DNA from: Azoarcus sp. DD4
GTDB lineage: Bacteria > Pseudomonadota > Gammaproteobacteria > Burkholderiales > Rhodocyclaceae
Reading direction: 5' to 3'
Length of the DNA stretch: 64,000 nucleotides
Assembly: GCF_006496635.1 (NCBI RefSeq)
Contig: NZ_CP022958.1
Span: 5,146,001 to 5,210,000, forward strand
The translations under genes and the position numbers were made by a program. The notes below the pieces were generated by a model that was not told where the DNA came from, ran no database searches, and saw only the letters and a list, made by a program, of their open reading frames with translations. This document shows, one piece after another, positions 50,685 to 61,341 of the stretch. How positions within the stretch are numbered: position 1 is the stretch's first letter; each line of letters starts with the position of its first letter.

Positions 50685-51782
50685 GTGCATAGGGTCCATT
50701 TCCACTACACGCTGGGGCGCGACGGCGGCCAGGCGCTGATCCGCAACCCCCTGCTCGATCTGCTGCACGCACTCGCCCACCAGGGCTCGATCTCGGCGGC
50801 AGCGCGCGAACTCGGCTTGTCCTACCGCCATGTGTGGGGGGAGCTCAAGCGCTGGGAGGGCGAACTCGGCCATACCCTGGTGGTGTGGGAAAAGGGCCAG
50901 GCCGCCCGCCTGACCGAGTTCGGCACCAAGCTTTTGTGGGCAGAGCGCCAGGCCCAGGCACGGCTGCAGCCGCAGATCGAAGCCTTGCGCGCCGAACTCG
51001 ATCGCGCCTTCGCCGTCGCCTTCGACGACAGCGCCCATGTGCTCACCTTCTACGCCAGCCACGACGACGCGCTGGCCGCGCTGCGCGAACATGCCCGCGC
51101 GCAGCCGCAGCCGCTGCACCTGGACATCCGCTTCACCGGCAGCGTCGATGCGATCCGCGCGCTCAACGAGGGCCGCTGCCAGATGGCCGGCTTCCACACC
51201 CTGGAGGACGCCGCCCCCGGCACGCTGATCCAGCGCGCCTACAAGCCGCTGCTGCAGCCCGGCCTGCACAAGCTGATCGGCTTCGCGCGGCGCAGCCAGG
51301 GCCTCATCCTCGCGCGCGGCAATCCATTGCATCTGTACAGTCTGGAAGACGTTTGCAAGCGACGCGCACGCTACGCCAACCGCGCGCTCGGCACCGGCAC
51401 ACGGGTACTGCTCGACGAATTGCTGCGCCGCGCAGGCTTGGCGCCGGCCGATCTGGCCGGCTACGACCGCGACGAACCTTCCCACGCCGCGGTCGCGCAG
51501 GCGGTGGCGGCGGGCGAGGCCGATGCCGGCCTCGGCATCCAGGCCACCGCGCTCGCCCACGGCCTCGACTTCGTCCCGCTGGTGGAAGAGCGCTACCACC
51601 TCGCCTGCCTCAAGTCCGCGCTCGACGAGCCGGCGGTGGCCGCATTGCTGCAGGTGCTGCGGAGCGCGGAATGGCAGCAGCGCCTCGCCGCCCTGCCCGG
51701 CTACCGGCCGGCCCAGAGCGGCGAAGTACAGGCGATGCGCCAGTTGCTGCCGTGGTGGACCTTCCGCAAACCCAAGCATTGA
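50685..51782 (+). CDS. ModE-type HTH regulator fused to a binding-protein domain
   Basis: A 365-residue regulator. Residues 1-110 form a ModE/LysR-like winged HTH (LLHALAHQGSISAAARELGLSYRHVWGELKRWEGELGHTLV). The rest is a periplasmic-binding-like domain (FYASHDDALAALREHARAQPQPLHLDIRFTGSVDAIRALNEGRCQMAGFHTLE) rather than Mop domains. The start is GTG at 50685. Divergent from tupA; it likely senses W or Mo, or a related oxyanion, and controls tupA. The sensor assignment is an inference from location and fold. Confidence 0.78.
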   Translation: MHRVHFHYTLGRDGGQALIRNPLLDLLHALAHQGSISAAARELGLSYRHVWGELKRWEGELGHTLVVWEKGQAARLTEFGTKLLWAERQAQARLQPQIEALRAELDRAFAVAFDDSAHVLTFYASHDDALAALREHARAQPQPLHLDIRFTGSVDAIRALNEGRCQMAGFHTLEDAAPGTLIQRAYKPLLQPGLHKLIGFARRSQGLILARGNPLHLYSLEDVCKRRARYANRALGTGTRVLLDELLRRAGLAPADLAGYDRDEPSHAAVAQAVAAGEADAGLGIQATALAHGLDFVPLVEERYHLACLKSALDEPAVAALLQVLRSAEWQQRLAALPGYRPAQSGEVQAMRQLLPWWTFRKPKH

Positions 51783-51896
51783 GCTGTGCTCTTGTCCCTG
51801 TTCGAGCCTGCCGCAGGCCGGGCGCGACGCTGGCCATGAAACGGAAAGGGCCGGCACATCGGACCGGCCCTGCGGGCTCGCCGTGCAGCGCCCGCT

Positions 51897-52289
51897 TCAG
51901 GCGGCGCGGCACTCGTTGGCGAGCGGTTTGTGCGTTCTGCCGTCCAGCAGCAAGCCCTTCCACGGCAGGTCTATCCACACCAGGCCGCTCGCGCTGTCCT
52001 CGAAACGGGGCAGGCCCGAGTGCGAGGGATCGCGTTCGAGCTGGTAGCGCCCGCCCTTCCAGCCCAATTGGATGCGGCTATTCACACGGTCGCGCACTTC
52101 CCGCTCGAGGTGGACGCTCAAACCGTGCTCGCAGTTGTACTTGCCGCTTGCAAGGGTGAAATCGAACTGCCCGTTGCGGGACACGCTCGGCACCTCGGAT
52201 TTCTGGACGATACCCGGCTCGTTTACGGTCGAACAGGCGGACAGTACGGCAGCGGACGCGAACAGCGCCAGCAGGGAAGAACGGGACAT
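51897..52289 (-). CDS. Lipoprotein resembling MliC-type lysozyme inhibitor
   Basis: A 130-residue lipoprotein with lipobox LSAC (MSRSSLLALFASAAVLSACS). The mature domain has FDFTLASGKYNCEHGLSVHLER and DPSHSGLPRFEDSASGLVWIDLPWKG, a pattern near that of the MliC/PliC family, which blocks c-type lysozyme, though the family Ser-Gly-Ser-Gly is changed to SHSG. A Cys pair is possible (YNC and NEC). ATG 52289 is preferred (GAGG upstream); GTG 52304 is an alternative. Confidence 0.5.
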   Translation of the reverse strand: MSRSSLLALFASAAVLSACSTVNEPGIVQKSEVPSVSRNGQFDFTLASGKYNCEHGLSVHLEREVRDRVNSRIQLGWKGGRYQLERDPSHSGLPRFEDSASGLVWIDLPWKGLLLDGRTHKPLANECRAA

Positions 52290-52372
52290 GGCGGCGAGCC
52301 TCACGACGATTTCGCTTCAATTGTAGATCTCCACCGCGCGATTCCACGCGCTCGGCCCGGTGTCGACATGTG

Positions 52373-53712
<1,340 letters not shown>

Positions 53713-53716
<4 letters not shown>

Positions 53717-55032
53717 GCGCCAGCCTCGTCGAGCAGGCGTGCCGCTGCGCCCTGCGCCCTGGCGGCGGCGAACTGCCAGCCGATCTCCACCTGACGCGGT
53801 GCTTCGTCGGCGCCTTCGAGTCGTTCGCGGAACCGGGCCAGCAGCGCGGGCGACGCCGCTTCGGCTTCGCTCAACGCCGGTGCGCACAGCTGCCGCCGCA
53901 CCACGCCGAGTTCCCTGCCCGCACCCTCGGCGGCATGCAGCCGCCGCCACAGCGCAGCGCGCGTCTCGTGACCGATCACGAACTGCTGCTCGAACAGCGA
54001 AGCCACCAGCGCCAGCAGGTCGCGGCCGGCACTGTTGTCGTAGTCGTAGGCGCCGCGCGCCGCCGCCTCGAACGGCCGGTGGTAGTCGGCCGGCAGGCCG
54101 GCGTAGGCCTCGGGCCGCACCGGCAGCTTGCGGATGTCGGGATGGGTGAGGATGCGCTGACCTTGGCCGGACAGCACGAAGGCCGCGAAGGCGCGCGCGC
54201 CCTCGGGGTTGGCGGACGAAGCGGTGATCGCAACGTGCGCCGGATTGATACCGCCGTGCGCCGGGTAGATGAAGCGCAGCGGCGCGCCATTGGCCATCGC
54301 CGACGCGACGAAGAAGTCGATCGACACGCCGACTGCGGCGCGCCCGCTCACCACCTCGTCGCTCACCGATGTGCCGCCGCGGCCCACCCAGTTCGACAGG
54401 CCGGCGATCTCGCTCCACAGCGCCCAGCCGCGCTCCCAGCCGTACGCCTGCAGCACGATGTCGACCAGAACCGGAGCGAAGCCGACGCGCGCCGGATTGG
54501 GCAGGGCGATGCGGCCGGCCAGGCGCGGATCGGCCAGCGCTGGCCAATCGTCCGGCGGCGCGACGCCCAGCGCCGCGAGCGCGTCCGGGTTGGCGACGAA
54601 GCCGAAGCCGGCCATCTCGGTCGCGCGGTAGTAGCCGTCGGGGTCGGCCAGCAGGCTGCCGCCGATGCGGTCCGGCAGGCCGGCGGTAGTGATGCCGAGC
54701 GGCTGGAAGGCGCCTGCGGCCTTCAGCTGGTCGAAGGTGCGCGGCGACGCCGACCAGTACACATCCACCCCGCCCTGCCCCGGCTGGCGCAGATAGGGGA
54801 GCGCGTCGTGCGGCATGCGCCACAGCAGGTGCAGCCGGTACTGCGGATGGGCGCGCTCGAAGGCCGCCTCGACCCGCGCCATCACTTCTTCCGGATAGGC
54901 GGTCATCACCGTCACCCGGGCCGGGGCGGCCGCCAGCGCCTGCCGCCCGACCGCGAGCAGGGCGGTGCCCCGCGCGATACCCCGCAGCAAACGGCGGCGT
55001 CCGTAGCCCTTGTCATCCAGCTCGGCAGTCAT
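53713..55032 (-). CDS. Tat-exported ABC-type substrate-binding protein
   Basis: A 439-residue protein with a twin-Arg signal (GRRRLLRGIARGTALLAVG) and a bacterial extracellular binding-protein fold: VTVMTAYPEEVMARVEAAFERAHPQYRLHLLWR, GVDVYWSASPRTFDQLKAAGAF and GRIALPNPARVGFAPVLVDIVLQAYGWERGWALWSEIAGLSNWV. It is like iron(III)/thiamine-type (AfuA/ThiB) binders. No permease or ATPase is adjacent; it sits between the TonB receptor and the di-haem protein. Ligand unknown. Confidence 0.8.
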
Positions 55033-55042
55033 GGCGCACTCC

Positions 55043-57025
55043 TCAAAGCGGCAGGTTGAAATTCACGAAATAGCTGCGGCCCGGCTCCGGGAAGCCTTCG
55101 CTGTACTCGTAGAGACGGTCGAAGAGGTTGTGCACGCCGGCTTCGATCAGCGGACCGCTGGCCAGCCGGTAGCCCGCCTTGGCATTGACCACCGCATAGC
55201 CGGCCGCTTCCTGCTTGCCGTCGCTCGAGGTGTAGCGGCGCGAGGCGGCCTCCAGGCTGGCGCCGAACTGCCAGGCGCCCTGCGTCCAGCTGGCGGCGGC
55301 GAAGAACTTGTGGCGCGGCGTGTCGGTGAGCTTGACCGTCGCATCCTCCAGGTTCTCGCGGTGGAGCCAGGTGTAGTTGGCATCGAGCTTGAGTGCGCCG
55401 ACGCGGCCATCGACCGCGAACTCCAGCCCGGTGGCGCGGGCGCGCGCCACGTTCTGCATCTGCGAGCACGGCGGGCTGCTGCACAGGCCGGCATCGACCC
55501 GCACCGACTGGATCAGGTCGGTGATGTTGCTGCGGAACAGCGCCGCGTCGAACTTCCAGTCCGGCGCCAATGCCGCCGAGTAGCCGAGTTCGTAGTGGGT
55601 GGCGCGCTCGGTCTTGAGGTCCGGATTGGGCAGCGCGGTGCCGAAGCGGAAGGAATAGCGGTCCTTGATGGTGGCGAAGCGGCTCTTGCGCGCCACCGTA
55701 GCGCGCAGCCTGGCGCCGTCGTCCAGGGTGTAGAAGGCGCCGAACAGCGCGTTCACCGCATCGTTGTCGCCTTCCGGCTGGCGTACCAGGCCGGTCGAGC
55801 TGTCGTAACTTTCGGCACGGGTGGCCTCGCGGTAATCGTAGGAGAGGCCGCCGACCAGGGTCAGCTGCCGGGTCAGCGCGAAGCTGTCTTCCAGCGCGAA
55901 CGACTGCGTGACGTCGCGATTGCTTTGCTCCGGTTCGCCGGCGTCGTGCTCGCGATGCACGTCTTCCTTGTAGTGGTAGGCCAGGCGCAAACGGTTGGCG
56001 GTGCCGAGCGCGAGATCGCCCTCGACCGACAGGCCGTTGGTGTAGTCGTCGTACCGGCTGCGGAAGGCGGATTTCTTCTTCTGCGTGGTGTAGCTGGCGT
56101 CGTCGTAGGCGAACAGCGAGTTCTCGTAGGTGTCGTGGTAGGCGCGCAGCTTGAGCGCGTGGTCGCCGAACTGGGTGTGGGTGGCGACGAAGAGGCTGGT
56201 CTTGTCCCAGTACGGCCATTGCCAGTAACGCGCGGTGGACAGCGTGCCGGCATAGGGCGGATTGCCCTTCTTGCCGTCCTGCCGGACGTAGCCGAGCACA
56301 TACTCGTCGGTGGCGTTGGGGGTGAGGCCGAGCTTGAAGCTGAACTTGCTGTCGCGCCGGTAGCTGTTGTCGCGCTTGCCGCCGTCCTCGGTCGATACCG
56401 GATCGAAACCGTCCGGCAGACGGAACCAGTCCTCGTCGAGCAGCGAGGCGCCAGCCTGCAGGTACCAGGTCTCGCGCAGCAGGCCGACGTTGCCGTAGAG
56501 GCGATAGCTGTTGCGCGCACCGTCCGGGTCCAGCCCGATGCCGCCGCCGATCTCGCCTTCGAAAGCTCTGGACGGCCGCCGGCTGATCAGGTTGATCGCC
56601 CCGCCCAGGGTGTTGGGCCCGTAGATCAGCGAGCTGAAGCCCTTGGCCACCTCGATGCGGGCGAGATCGAAGGTGGTGAAGCGGCCGAGGTCCACATAGC
56701 CGTCGTAGGGCACGTACACCGGGATGCCGTCGACGAAGACCGGCACCTGACGCAGGTCGAAGCCGCGCACCTGGACCATCTGTTCGTTGCGCGCGCCGAC
56801 GCGGCTGAGATTGACGCCGGGCGCCATCTCCAGCGCGGCTCCGACGGTTTCGCGGTCGTTGGCGCGCATCGCTGCGCTGTCGATGACGCTGGTGCCGGGC
56901 AGCTTGTCGTCCTCGGCCGGCGCGACCACGTTGATCTCGCCCAGCGTGAAGGAAGCGGTTTCGGCGGCACCGGCGGCACCGCCCCAGGCCAGCAGCAGGC
57001 CCGCGAGGATGGGGGTAGGCTTCAT
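55043..57025 (-). CDS. TonB-dependent outer-membrane receptor
   Basis: A 660-residue receptor. Signal peptide to about residue 21, plug domain with INVVAPAEDDKLPGTSVIDSAAM and VQVRGFDLRQVPVFVDGIPVYVPYDGYVD, NTLGGAINLISRRPS, then a 22-strand barrel ending YFVNFNLPL with the terminal aromatic. It takes up a ligand across the outer membrane with TonB energy. It starts an operon with the binding protein and di-haem protein. An AT-rich region upstream carries a GTTTATATAA box also found before modE. Confidence 0.88.
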   Translation of the reverse strand: MKPTPILAGLLLAWGGAAGAAETASFTLGEINVVAPAEDDKLPGTSVIDSAAMRANDRETVGAALEMAPGVNLSRVGARNEQMVQVRGFDLRQVPVFVDGIPVYVPYDGYVDLGRFTTFDLARIEVAKGFSSLIYGPNTLGGAINLISRRPSRAFEGEIGGGIGLDPDGARNSYRLYGNVGLLRETWYLQAGASLLDEDWFRLPDGFDPVSTEDGGKRDNSYRRDSKFSFKLGLTPNATDEYVLGYVRQDGKKGNPPYAGTLSTARYWQWPYWDKTSLFVATHTQFGDHALKLRAYHDTYENSLFAYDDASYTTQKKKSAFRSRYDDYTNGLSVEGDLALGTANRLRLAYHYKEDVHREHDAGEPEQSNRDVTQSFALEDSFALTRQLTLVGGLSYDYREATRAESYDSSTGLVRQPEGDNDAVNALFGAFYTLDDGARLRATVARKSRFATIKDRYSFRFGTALPNPDLKTERATHYELGYSAALAPDWKFDAALFRSNITDLIQSVRVDAGLCSSPPCSQMQNVARARATGLEFAVDGRVGALKLDANYTWLHRENLEDATVKLTDTPRHKFFAAASWTQGAWQFGASLEAASRRYTSSDGKQEAAGYAVVNAKAGYRLASGPLIEAGVHNLFDRLYEYSEGFPEPGRSYFVNFNLPL

Positions 57026-57054
57026 GTTGTCTTCTTTTCTATTCCACTTTTATT

Positions 57055-57075
57055 TACTTGTTTATATAACGATAG
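57055..57075. promoter_or_regulatory. ModE-box-like element upstream of the TonB receptor gene
   Basis: The 10-mer GTTTATATAA at 57061-57070, read on the minus strand as TTATATAAAC, lies 36 bp upstream of the receptor ATG in a locally AT-rich stretch. On the minus strand the wider sequence is CGTTATATAAACAAG, close to the CGTTATAT half-site of enterobacterial ModE operators. The same 10-mer occurs before modE at 60666-60675. ModE control is inferred from this match. Confidence 0.45.
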
Positions 57076-57163
57076 ACGGCCGAACACCCCGGAGATGCTT
57101 CCCGGGTGAAAACCTGCCGCGCTTTACCGATGCATCCCGGCCCGGACGACCGGGTTCAGCGGC

Positions 57164-58321
57164 CTAACCCAATAGCGCCACCGCCTTGATCTGGGCCCAC
57201 ATCCGGCGCCCCGGCACCACCCCGATCTGGTCGCTCGAACGCCGGGTGATGCGCGCGATCAGCGGGGTGCCGTCGGCATCCAGCCGCACCAGCACGTGGG
57301 CGGGCGTGTCGGCGTCCGCCACCTCCTGCACCGTGGCGAGCAGGGCATTGGTGATGCTGCTGCCCTCGACCCGGGTGGTGGCCAGGCTGACGTCGCGGGC
57401 GTGCACCCGGAAGCGCAGCCGGTGGCCGGGCGGCTCGGGCCGCCGCGCCACCAGCACGTCGCCGCCGGGGAAATCGAGCCGGGTGAGGTGGTAGGCGTCG
57501 TCGTGCTCGGCGACCACCGACTCGATGACCACGCCGGCGTCCTCGGTGAAGGCGGTCGGCAGGTCCAGCCGCGCCAGGGTCTGTTGCAGGCCGCCCTGGG
57601 CGACCACCCTGCCCTGGTCGAGCAGCACGACATGATCGGCCAGCCGCGCAACTTCGTCCGGCGCGTGGCTGACGTAGAGCACCGGGATGTCGAGCTCGTC
57701 GTGCAGGCGTTCGAGGTAGGGCAGGATCTCGTTCTTGCGCTTGAGATCGAGCGCGGCCAGCGGCTCGTCCATCAGCAGCAGGCGCGGGCTGGTGAGCAGC
57801 GCGCGGGCGATGCCGACGCGCTGGCGCTCGCCGCCCGACAAGCGATCCGGCATGCGGTCTAGCAGATGGCAGATGCCGAGCAGCTCCACCGCCTGATCCC
57901 AGGCCACCCGCCGGCTGGCGGCGGCGATGCGTTTCTGGCCGAATTCCAGGTTGCGCCGCACCGACAGGTGCGGGAACAGGCTGGCCTCCTGGAAGACGTA
58001 ACCGAGCGCGCGCTTGTGGGTGGGCACGAACACATCGTGCGCGGAGTCCTGCCAGACCTCGCCGTTGATCGCCAGCAGGCCCTTGCCGGCGCGCTCCAGC
58101 CCGGCGACGCAGCGCAGGCAGGTGGTCTTGCCCGAGCCGGAGTGGCCGAACAGCGCGGTCACGCCGCGCCCGGGCAGTGACAGGTCGACGTCCAGCGTGA
58201 AGCCCGGGTAGGCCAGCCGGAAGCAGGCCCGGATCCCGCCGCTCGCCGCCGCTTCCGCGGTGGCTGGTGCAAGAGGTTCGCTCATCGCATTCATCAAGTC
58301 GATCTCGCCGCTCGTCGTCAT
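57164..58321 (-). CDS. modC: Molybdate ABC transporter ATPase
   Basis: A 385-residue ABC ATPase. Walker A FGHSGSGKTT, signature LSGGERQRVGIARALL, Walker B LLLMDEPLAALD; then a C-terminal Mop domain (SITNALLATVQEVADADTPAHVLVRLDADGTPLIARITRRS) typical of ModC. The ATG at 58321 overlaps the modB stop (ATGA) and is preferred; ATG 58294 and 58285 are in-frame alternatives. Last gene of modEABC. Confidence 0.93.
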   Translation of the reverse strand: MTTSGEIDLMNAMSEPLAPATAEAAASGGIRACFRLAYPGFTLDVDLSLPGRGVTALFGHSGSGKTTCLRCVAGLERAGKGLLAINGEVWQDSAHDVFVPTHKRALGYVFQEASLFPHLSVRRNLEFGQKRIAAASRRVAWDQAVELLGICHLLDRMPDRLSGGERQRVGIARALLTSPRLLLMDEPLAALDLKRKNEILPYLERLHDELDIPVLYVSHAPDEVARLADHVVLLDQGRVVAQGGLQQTLARLDLPTAFTEDAGVVIESVVAEHDDAYHLTRLDFPGGDVLVARRPEPPGHRLRFRVHARDVSLATTRVEGSSITNALLATVQEVADADTPAHVLVRLDADGTPLIARITRRSSDQIGVVPGRRMWAQIKAVALLG

Positions 58322-59013
58322 CCGCGCCAGCCCTGCTTGAGCCGGCTGGTATAGAGCGCCAGCAACACCAGGAAGGAGAACACCAGCATGCCGCCGGCCA
58401 GCCAGTGTGCCTGCGCGTACTCCAGCGCTTCGACGTGATCGTAGATCTGCACCGACACCACCCGCGTCTTCTCGGGGATGTTGCCGCCTATCATCAGCAC
58501 CACGCCGAATTCGCCCACGGTGTGGGCGAACCCGAGGATGCCGGCGGTGACGAAACCCGGCCGCGCCAGCGGCAGCACCACGCTGAAGAAGCTGTCCCAC
58601 GGCCCCGCGCGCAACGTGGCGGCGGCCTCCAGCGGACGCTCGCCGATCGCCTCGAAGGCGTTCTGCAGCGGCTGGACGACGAAGGGCATCGAGTAGAACA
58701 CCGAAGCCACCACCAGGCCGGCGAAGGTGAAGGGCAGCGTACCGAGGCCGAGGCTCTGGGTGAGCTGGCCGACGAAGCCGTTGGGCCCCATCGCCACCAG
58801 CAGGTAGAAACCGAGCACGGTGGGCGGCAGCACCAGGGGCAGCGCCACCAACGCGCCGATCGGCCCTTTCAGCCGCGACCGGGTGCGCGCCAGCCACCAC
58901 GCGATCGGCGTACCGATCAGCAGCAGCAACACCGTCGTCACCGTGGCAAGCTTGAGCGTGAGCCAGATCGCCGCGAGGTCGACGCTATCGAGTCCGACAC
59001 CATCGAGTTGCAT
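58318..59013 (-). CDS. modB: Molybdate ABC transporter permease
   Basis: A 231-residue inner-membrane permease with five or six helices (LKLATVTTVLLLLIGTPIAWWLART, LPLVLPPTVLGFYLLVAMGP) and the ATPase-contact loop EAAATLRAGPWDSFFSVVLPLARPG (EAA motif). It overlaps modC by ATGA and is 19 bp after modA. Length is normal for ModB. Confidence 0.93.
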   Translation of the reverse strand: MQLDGVGLDSVDLAAIWLTLKLATVTTVLLLLIGTPIAWWLARTRSRLKGPIGALVALPLVLPPTVLGFYLLVAMGPNGFVGQLTQSLGLGTLPFTFAGLVVASVFYSMPFVVQPLQNAFEAIGERPLEAAATLRAGPWDSFFSVVLPLARPGFVTAGILGFAHTVGEFGVVLMIGGNIPEKTRVVSVQIYDHVEALEYAQAHWLAGGMLVFSFLVLLALYTSRLKQGWRG

Positions 59014-59032
59014 GCGCGCCCCCTGTGGAAGC

Positions 59033-59788
59033 TCAGAGCCCGTAACCGTAGGACTTGATCACCGCCGCCGCCTTCGGCCCCTTCAGGTAGGCCACCAGCG
59101 CCGCCGCCGCCGGGTTGTCCTTGCCCTTGGCGAGAATCACCGCGTCCTGGCGGATCGGCTCGTAGTATTCGCCGGGCACGATCCAGGCCGAACCGCTGCT
59201 GACCTTGCCGTCCTTGTAGACCTGCGACAAGGCGACGAAGCCGAGCTCGGCGTTGCCGGTGGCAACGAACTGATGGGCCTGGGTGATGTTCTCGCCCTGC
59301 ACGATGCGGCCCTGCAGACCGTCGCCGAGGCCGAGCCTGGCCAGCGTGCTCATCGCCGCCGCGCCGTAGGGTGCGGTCTTGGGATTGGCGAGCGACAGAT
59401 GCTTGAACCCGCCATTTTTCAGCACCTCTCCGCCGGCATCGACATAGCCCTCCTTCGCCGACCACAGCACCAGCTTGCCGATCGCATAGGTGAAGCGGCT
59501 GCCCGCCACCGTGCCGCCCTCGCCTTCGAGCTTGGCGGGCGTGTTGTCGTCCGCGGCGAGGAAGACCTCGAACGGTGCGCCATTGACGATCTGGGCGTAG
59601 AACTTGCCGGTGGCGCCGAAGGCCACCACCGCCTTGTGCCCGGTGTCCTTTTCGAACGCTGCAGCAATGGCCTGCATCGGTGCGGTGAAGTTGGCGGCAA
59701 CGGCGACCTGTACTTCGGCAGCCTGCGCGGTGCAGGCAACGAAGCCGGCGCCGAGGACAAGGAACAGACGGGACAGCGAACAGCGCAT
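59033..59788 (-). CDS. modA: Molybdate-binding periplasmic protein
   Basis: A 251-residue ModA. Signal peptide ends TAQA; then VQVAVAANFTAPMQAIAAAFEKDTGHKAVVAFGATGKFYAQIVNGAPFEVFLAADDNTP, which has the Ser/Thr/Ala oxyanion-binding positions, and YGAAAMSTLARLGL. It gives molybdate to ModBC. It lies between modE and modB in one operon. Confidence 0.93.
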   Translation of the reverse strand: MRCSLSRLFLVLGAGFVACTAQAAEVQVAVAANFTAPMQAIAAAFEKDTGHKAVVAFGATGKFYAQIVNGAPFEVFLAADDNTPAKLEGEGGTVAGSRFTYAIGKLVLWSAKEGYVDAGGEVLKNGGFKHLSLANPKTAPYGAAAMSTLARLGLGDGLQGRIVQGENITQAHQFVATGNAELGFVALSQVYKDGKVSSGSAWIVPGEYYEPIRQDAVILAKGKDNPAAAALVAYLKGPKAAAVIKSYGYGL

Positions 59789-59826
59789 GGCGACACTCCA
59801 GCAAAGTGAGGTGGAAAAGTGCTTGC

Positions 59827-60654
59827 TCAGTCGTAGGCGGCCAGGATCACGCTCGACGACTTGAAGAAGGCGCAGGCCTCGACGCCCGGCGCTATGCCGA
59901 GCGCGGCGCAGCTGTCGCCGGTGACCACGCAGGTGACGCTGCGCCCCGAGGGCAGCGCCAGCGTGACTTCGTTGTTCACCGGCCCCTCGTGAATGACGGC
60001 AACTTCACCCCACAACTGGTTGCGTGCGGTGAGCTTCATGGAGCGGTCCACCGCCAGCATCACCGATGACGACTTCACCAGCGCGAACACCTCCTTGCCG
60101 ATGGTGAGGTCGAGGTTCTCCGCGCTGGCCTTGGTGATGATGGCGACGATTTCGGTCTGCGCGTCGAGCCGGATGCGCACCTCGTAATCGACGCCGCCGT
60201 CGCGCAGGCCGGTGATCGGGCCGGAAAACTGGTTGCGCGCGCTGGTCTTCATGCTCATGCGGTGCATCAGTTTCTGGAAACTGTGGATGTCGCCGGCGCC
60301 GACGTCGTTGAGCCGCTCGGACAGGCGGTCGAGCGCGGCCTGGTATTCGATTTCCAACGCGCGGTACATCGCCACGATGCGGCGGCCGTACTCGGTGAGC
60401 TGGGTGCCGCCGCCCTGGCGGCCACCGGTGACCCGCATCACCAGCGGCTCCGGCGCCAGGTTGTTCATGGTGTCGACCGCGTCCCACGCCGCCTTGTACG
60501 AAAGCGGTACCGCCTTGGCCGCCTGGTTGATCGAGCCCTTGCGCTCGATCTCTTCCAGCAGGCGGATGCGTGTGTCGGAAAGCGCCGTGCCGACGTCGGT
60601 TTCGAGCGACATGCGGGCGAGGAAACGGGTGGCAGTCATGGTTCGGGTCGGCAT
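59827..60654 (-). CDS. modE: Molybdate-responsive regulator ModE
   Basis: A 275-residue ModE. An N-terminal winged HTH (IRLLEEIERKGSINQAAKAVPLSYKAAWDAVDTMNNLAPEPLVMRVTGGRQGGGTQLTEYG) is followed by two Mop domains (TSARNQFSGPITGLRDGGVDYEVRIRL and KLTARNQLWGEVAVIHEGPVNNEVTLAL), each closing with a KSSSVML/KSSSVIL motif that binds molybdate. ATG 60654 has GAGAGAA upstream; ATG 60639 is an alternative. Divergent from the molbindin gene. Confidence 0.95.
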   Translation of the reverse strand: MPTRTMTATRFLARMSLETDVGTALSDTRIRLLEEIERKGSINQAAKAVPLSYKAAWDAVDTMNNLAPEPLVMRVTGGRQGGGTQLTEYGRRIVAMYRALEIEYQAALDRLSERLNDVGAGDIHSFQKLMHRMSMKTSARNQFSGPITGLRDGGVDYEVRIRLDAQTEIVAIITKASAENLDLTIGKEVFALVKSSSVMLAVDRSMKLTARNQLWGEVAVIHEGPVNNEVTLALPSGRSVTCVVTGDSCAALGIAPGVEACAFFKSSSVILAAYD

Positions 60655-60834
60655 TATGTTCTCTCGTTTATATAAAGCCAGTTCTATGCCAGAAGCGAGT
60701 TTCTTGTGGTTGTAGCAATAGAAGTACGGCGGATATAGTTTCCACCGGAGACGATTGTAGGTCTTCTCACAAATATATGTAGTCAACAACACAGCGTGTA
60801 CCAATCCCTGCATTCAACTCTCTGGAGAACCCCG
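60655..60834. promoter_or_regulatory. AT-rich divergent region between modE and the molbindin gene with ModE-like boxes
   Basis: This 180-bp spacer is clearly more AT-rich than its surroundings. It contains GTTTATATAA at 60666-60675 (the palindrome TTTATATAAA spans 60667-60676), 11 bp from the modE ATG, and ACAAATATATGT at 60769-60780, a near-palindrome on the molbindin side. Both look like ModE-type half-sites; autoregulation and control of the molbindin are likely but inferred. Confidence 0.5.
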
Positions 60835-61263
60835 ATGAAAGTCAGCGCCCGCAACGTCTTCAAAGGCACCATCAGCAAGCTGCAGGCCGGCGCAGTCAAT
60901 GCCGAGGTCGACATCGCCCTCGGCGGCGGCGACAAACTGGTGGCGATCGTCACCATGGAAAGCGTGAAGACGCTCGAGCTCACCGCCGGCAAGGACGTGG
61001 TCGCACTGGTCAAGGCCCCCTGGGTGATGCTGATGACCGACAGCCACGACATCCGCCTGTCGGCGCGCAACTGCCTGTCGGGAACGGTGAAGTCGGTCGA
61101 GCCCGGCGCGGTGAACGCCGAGGTCACCCTCGTCCTGCCGGGCGGCACCGAGATCTCGTCGGTGGTCACCAAGGAAGCGGTTGCCGAACTCGGCCTGAAG
61201 CCGGGCGTCGCCGCCACCGCCGTGATCAAGTCGTCCAACGTCATCCTGGGCGTGTCGGCCTGA
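60835..61263 (+). CDS. Di-Mop molbindin
   Basis: A 142-residue protein made of two tandem Mop domains (residues 1-70 and 72-142), each starting with SARN (SARNVFKGTISKLQAGAVNAEVDIAL; SARNCLSGTVKSVEPGAVNAEVTLVL) and ending in a K(A/S)(P/S)xVxL motif. Molbindins (ModG/Mop type) bind and buffer molybdate in the cytoplasm. CTGGAGA at 60822-60828 sets the start. Divergent from modE and followed by an ABC ATPase. Confidence 0.9.
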   Translation: MKVSARNVFKGTISKLQAGAVNAEVDIALGGGDKLVAIVTMESVKTLELTAGKDVVALVKAPWVMLMTDSHDIRLSARNCLSGTVKSVEPGAVNAEVTLVLPGGTEISSVVTKEAVAELGLKPGVAATAVIKSSNVILGVSA

Positions 61264-61341
61264 CCTGATCCCGGCCCCGGCGTCTGCCGGGATGGCACAG
61301 GCCCTGCATGAGGGCGGGACGCGCAACCCCCTCCCCGCCCC

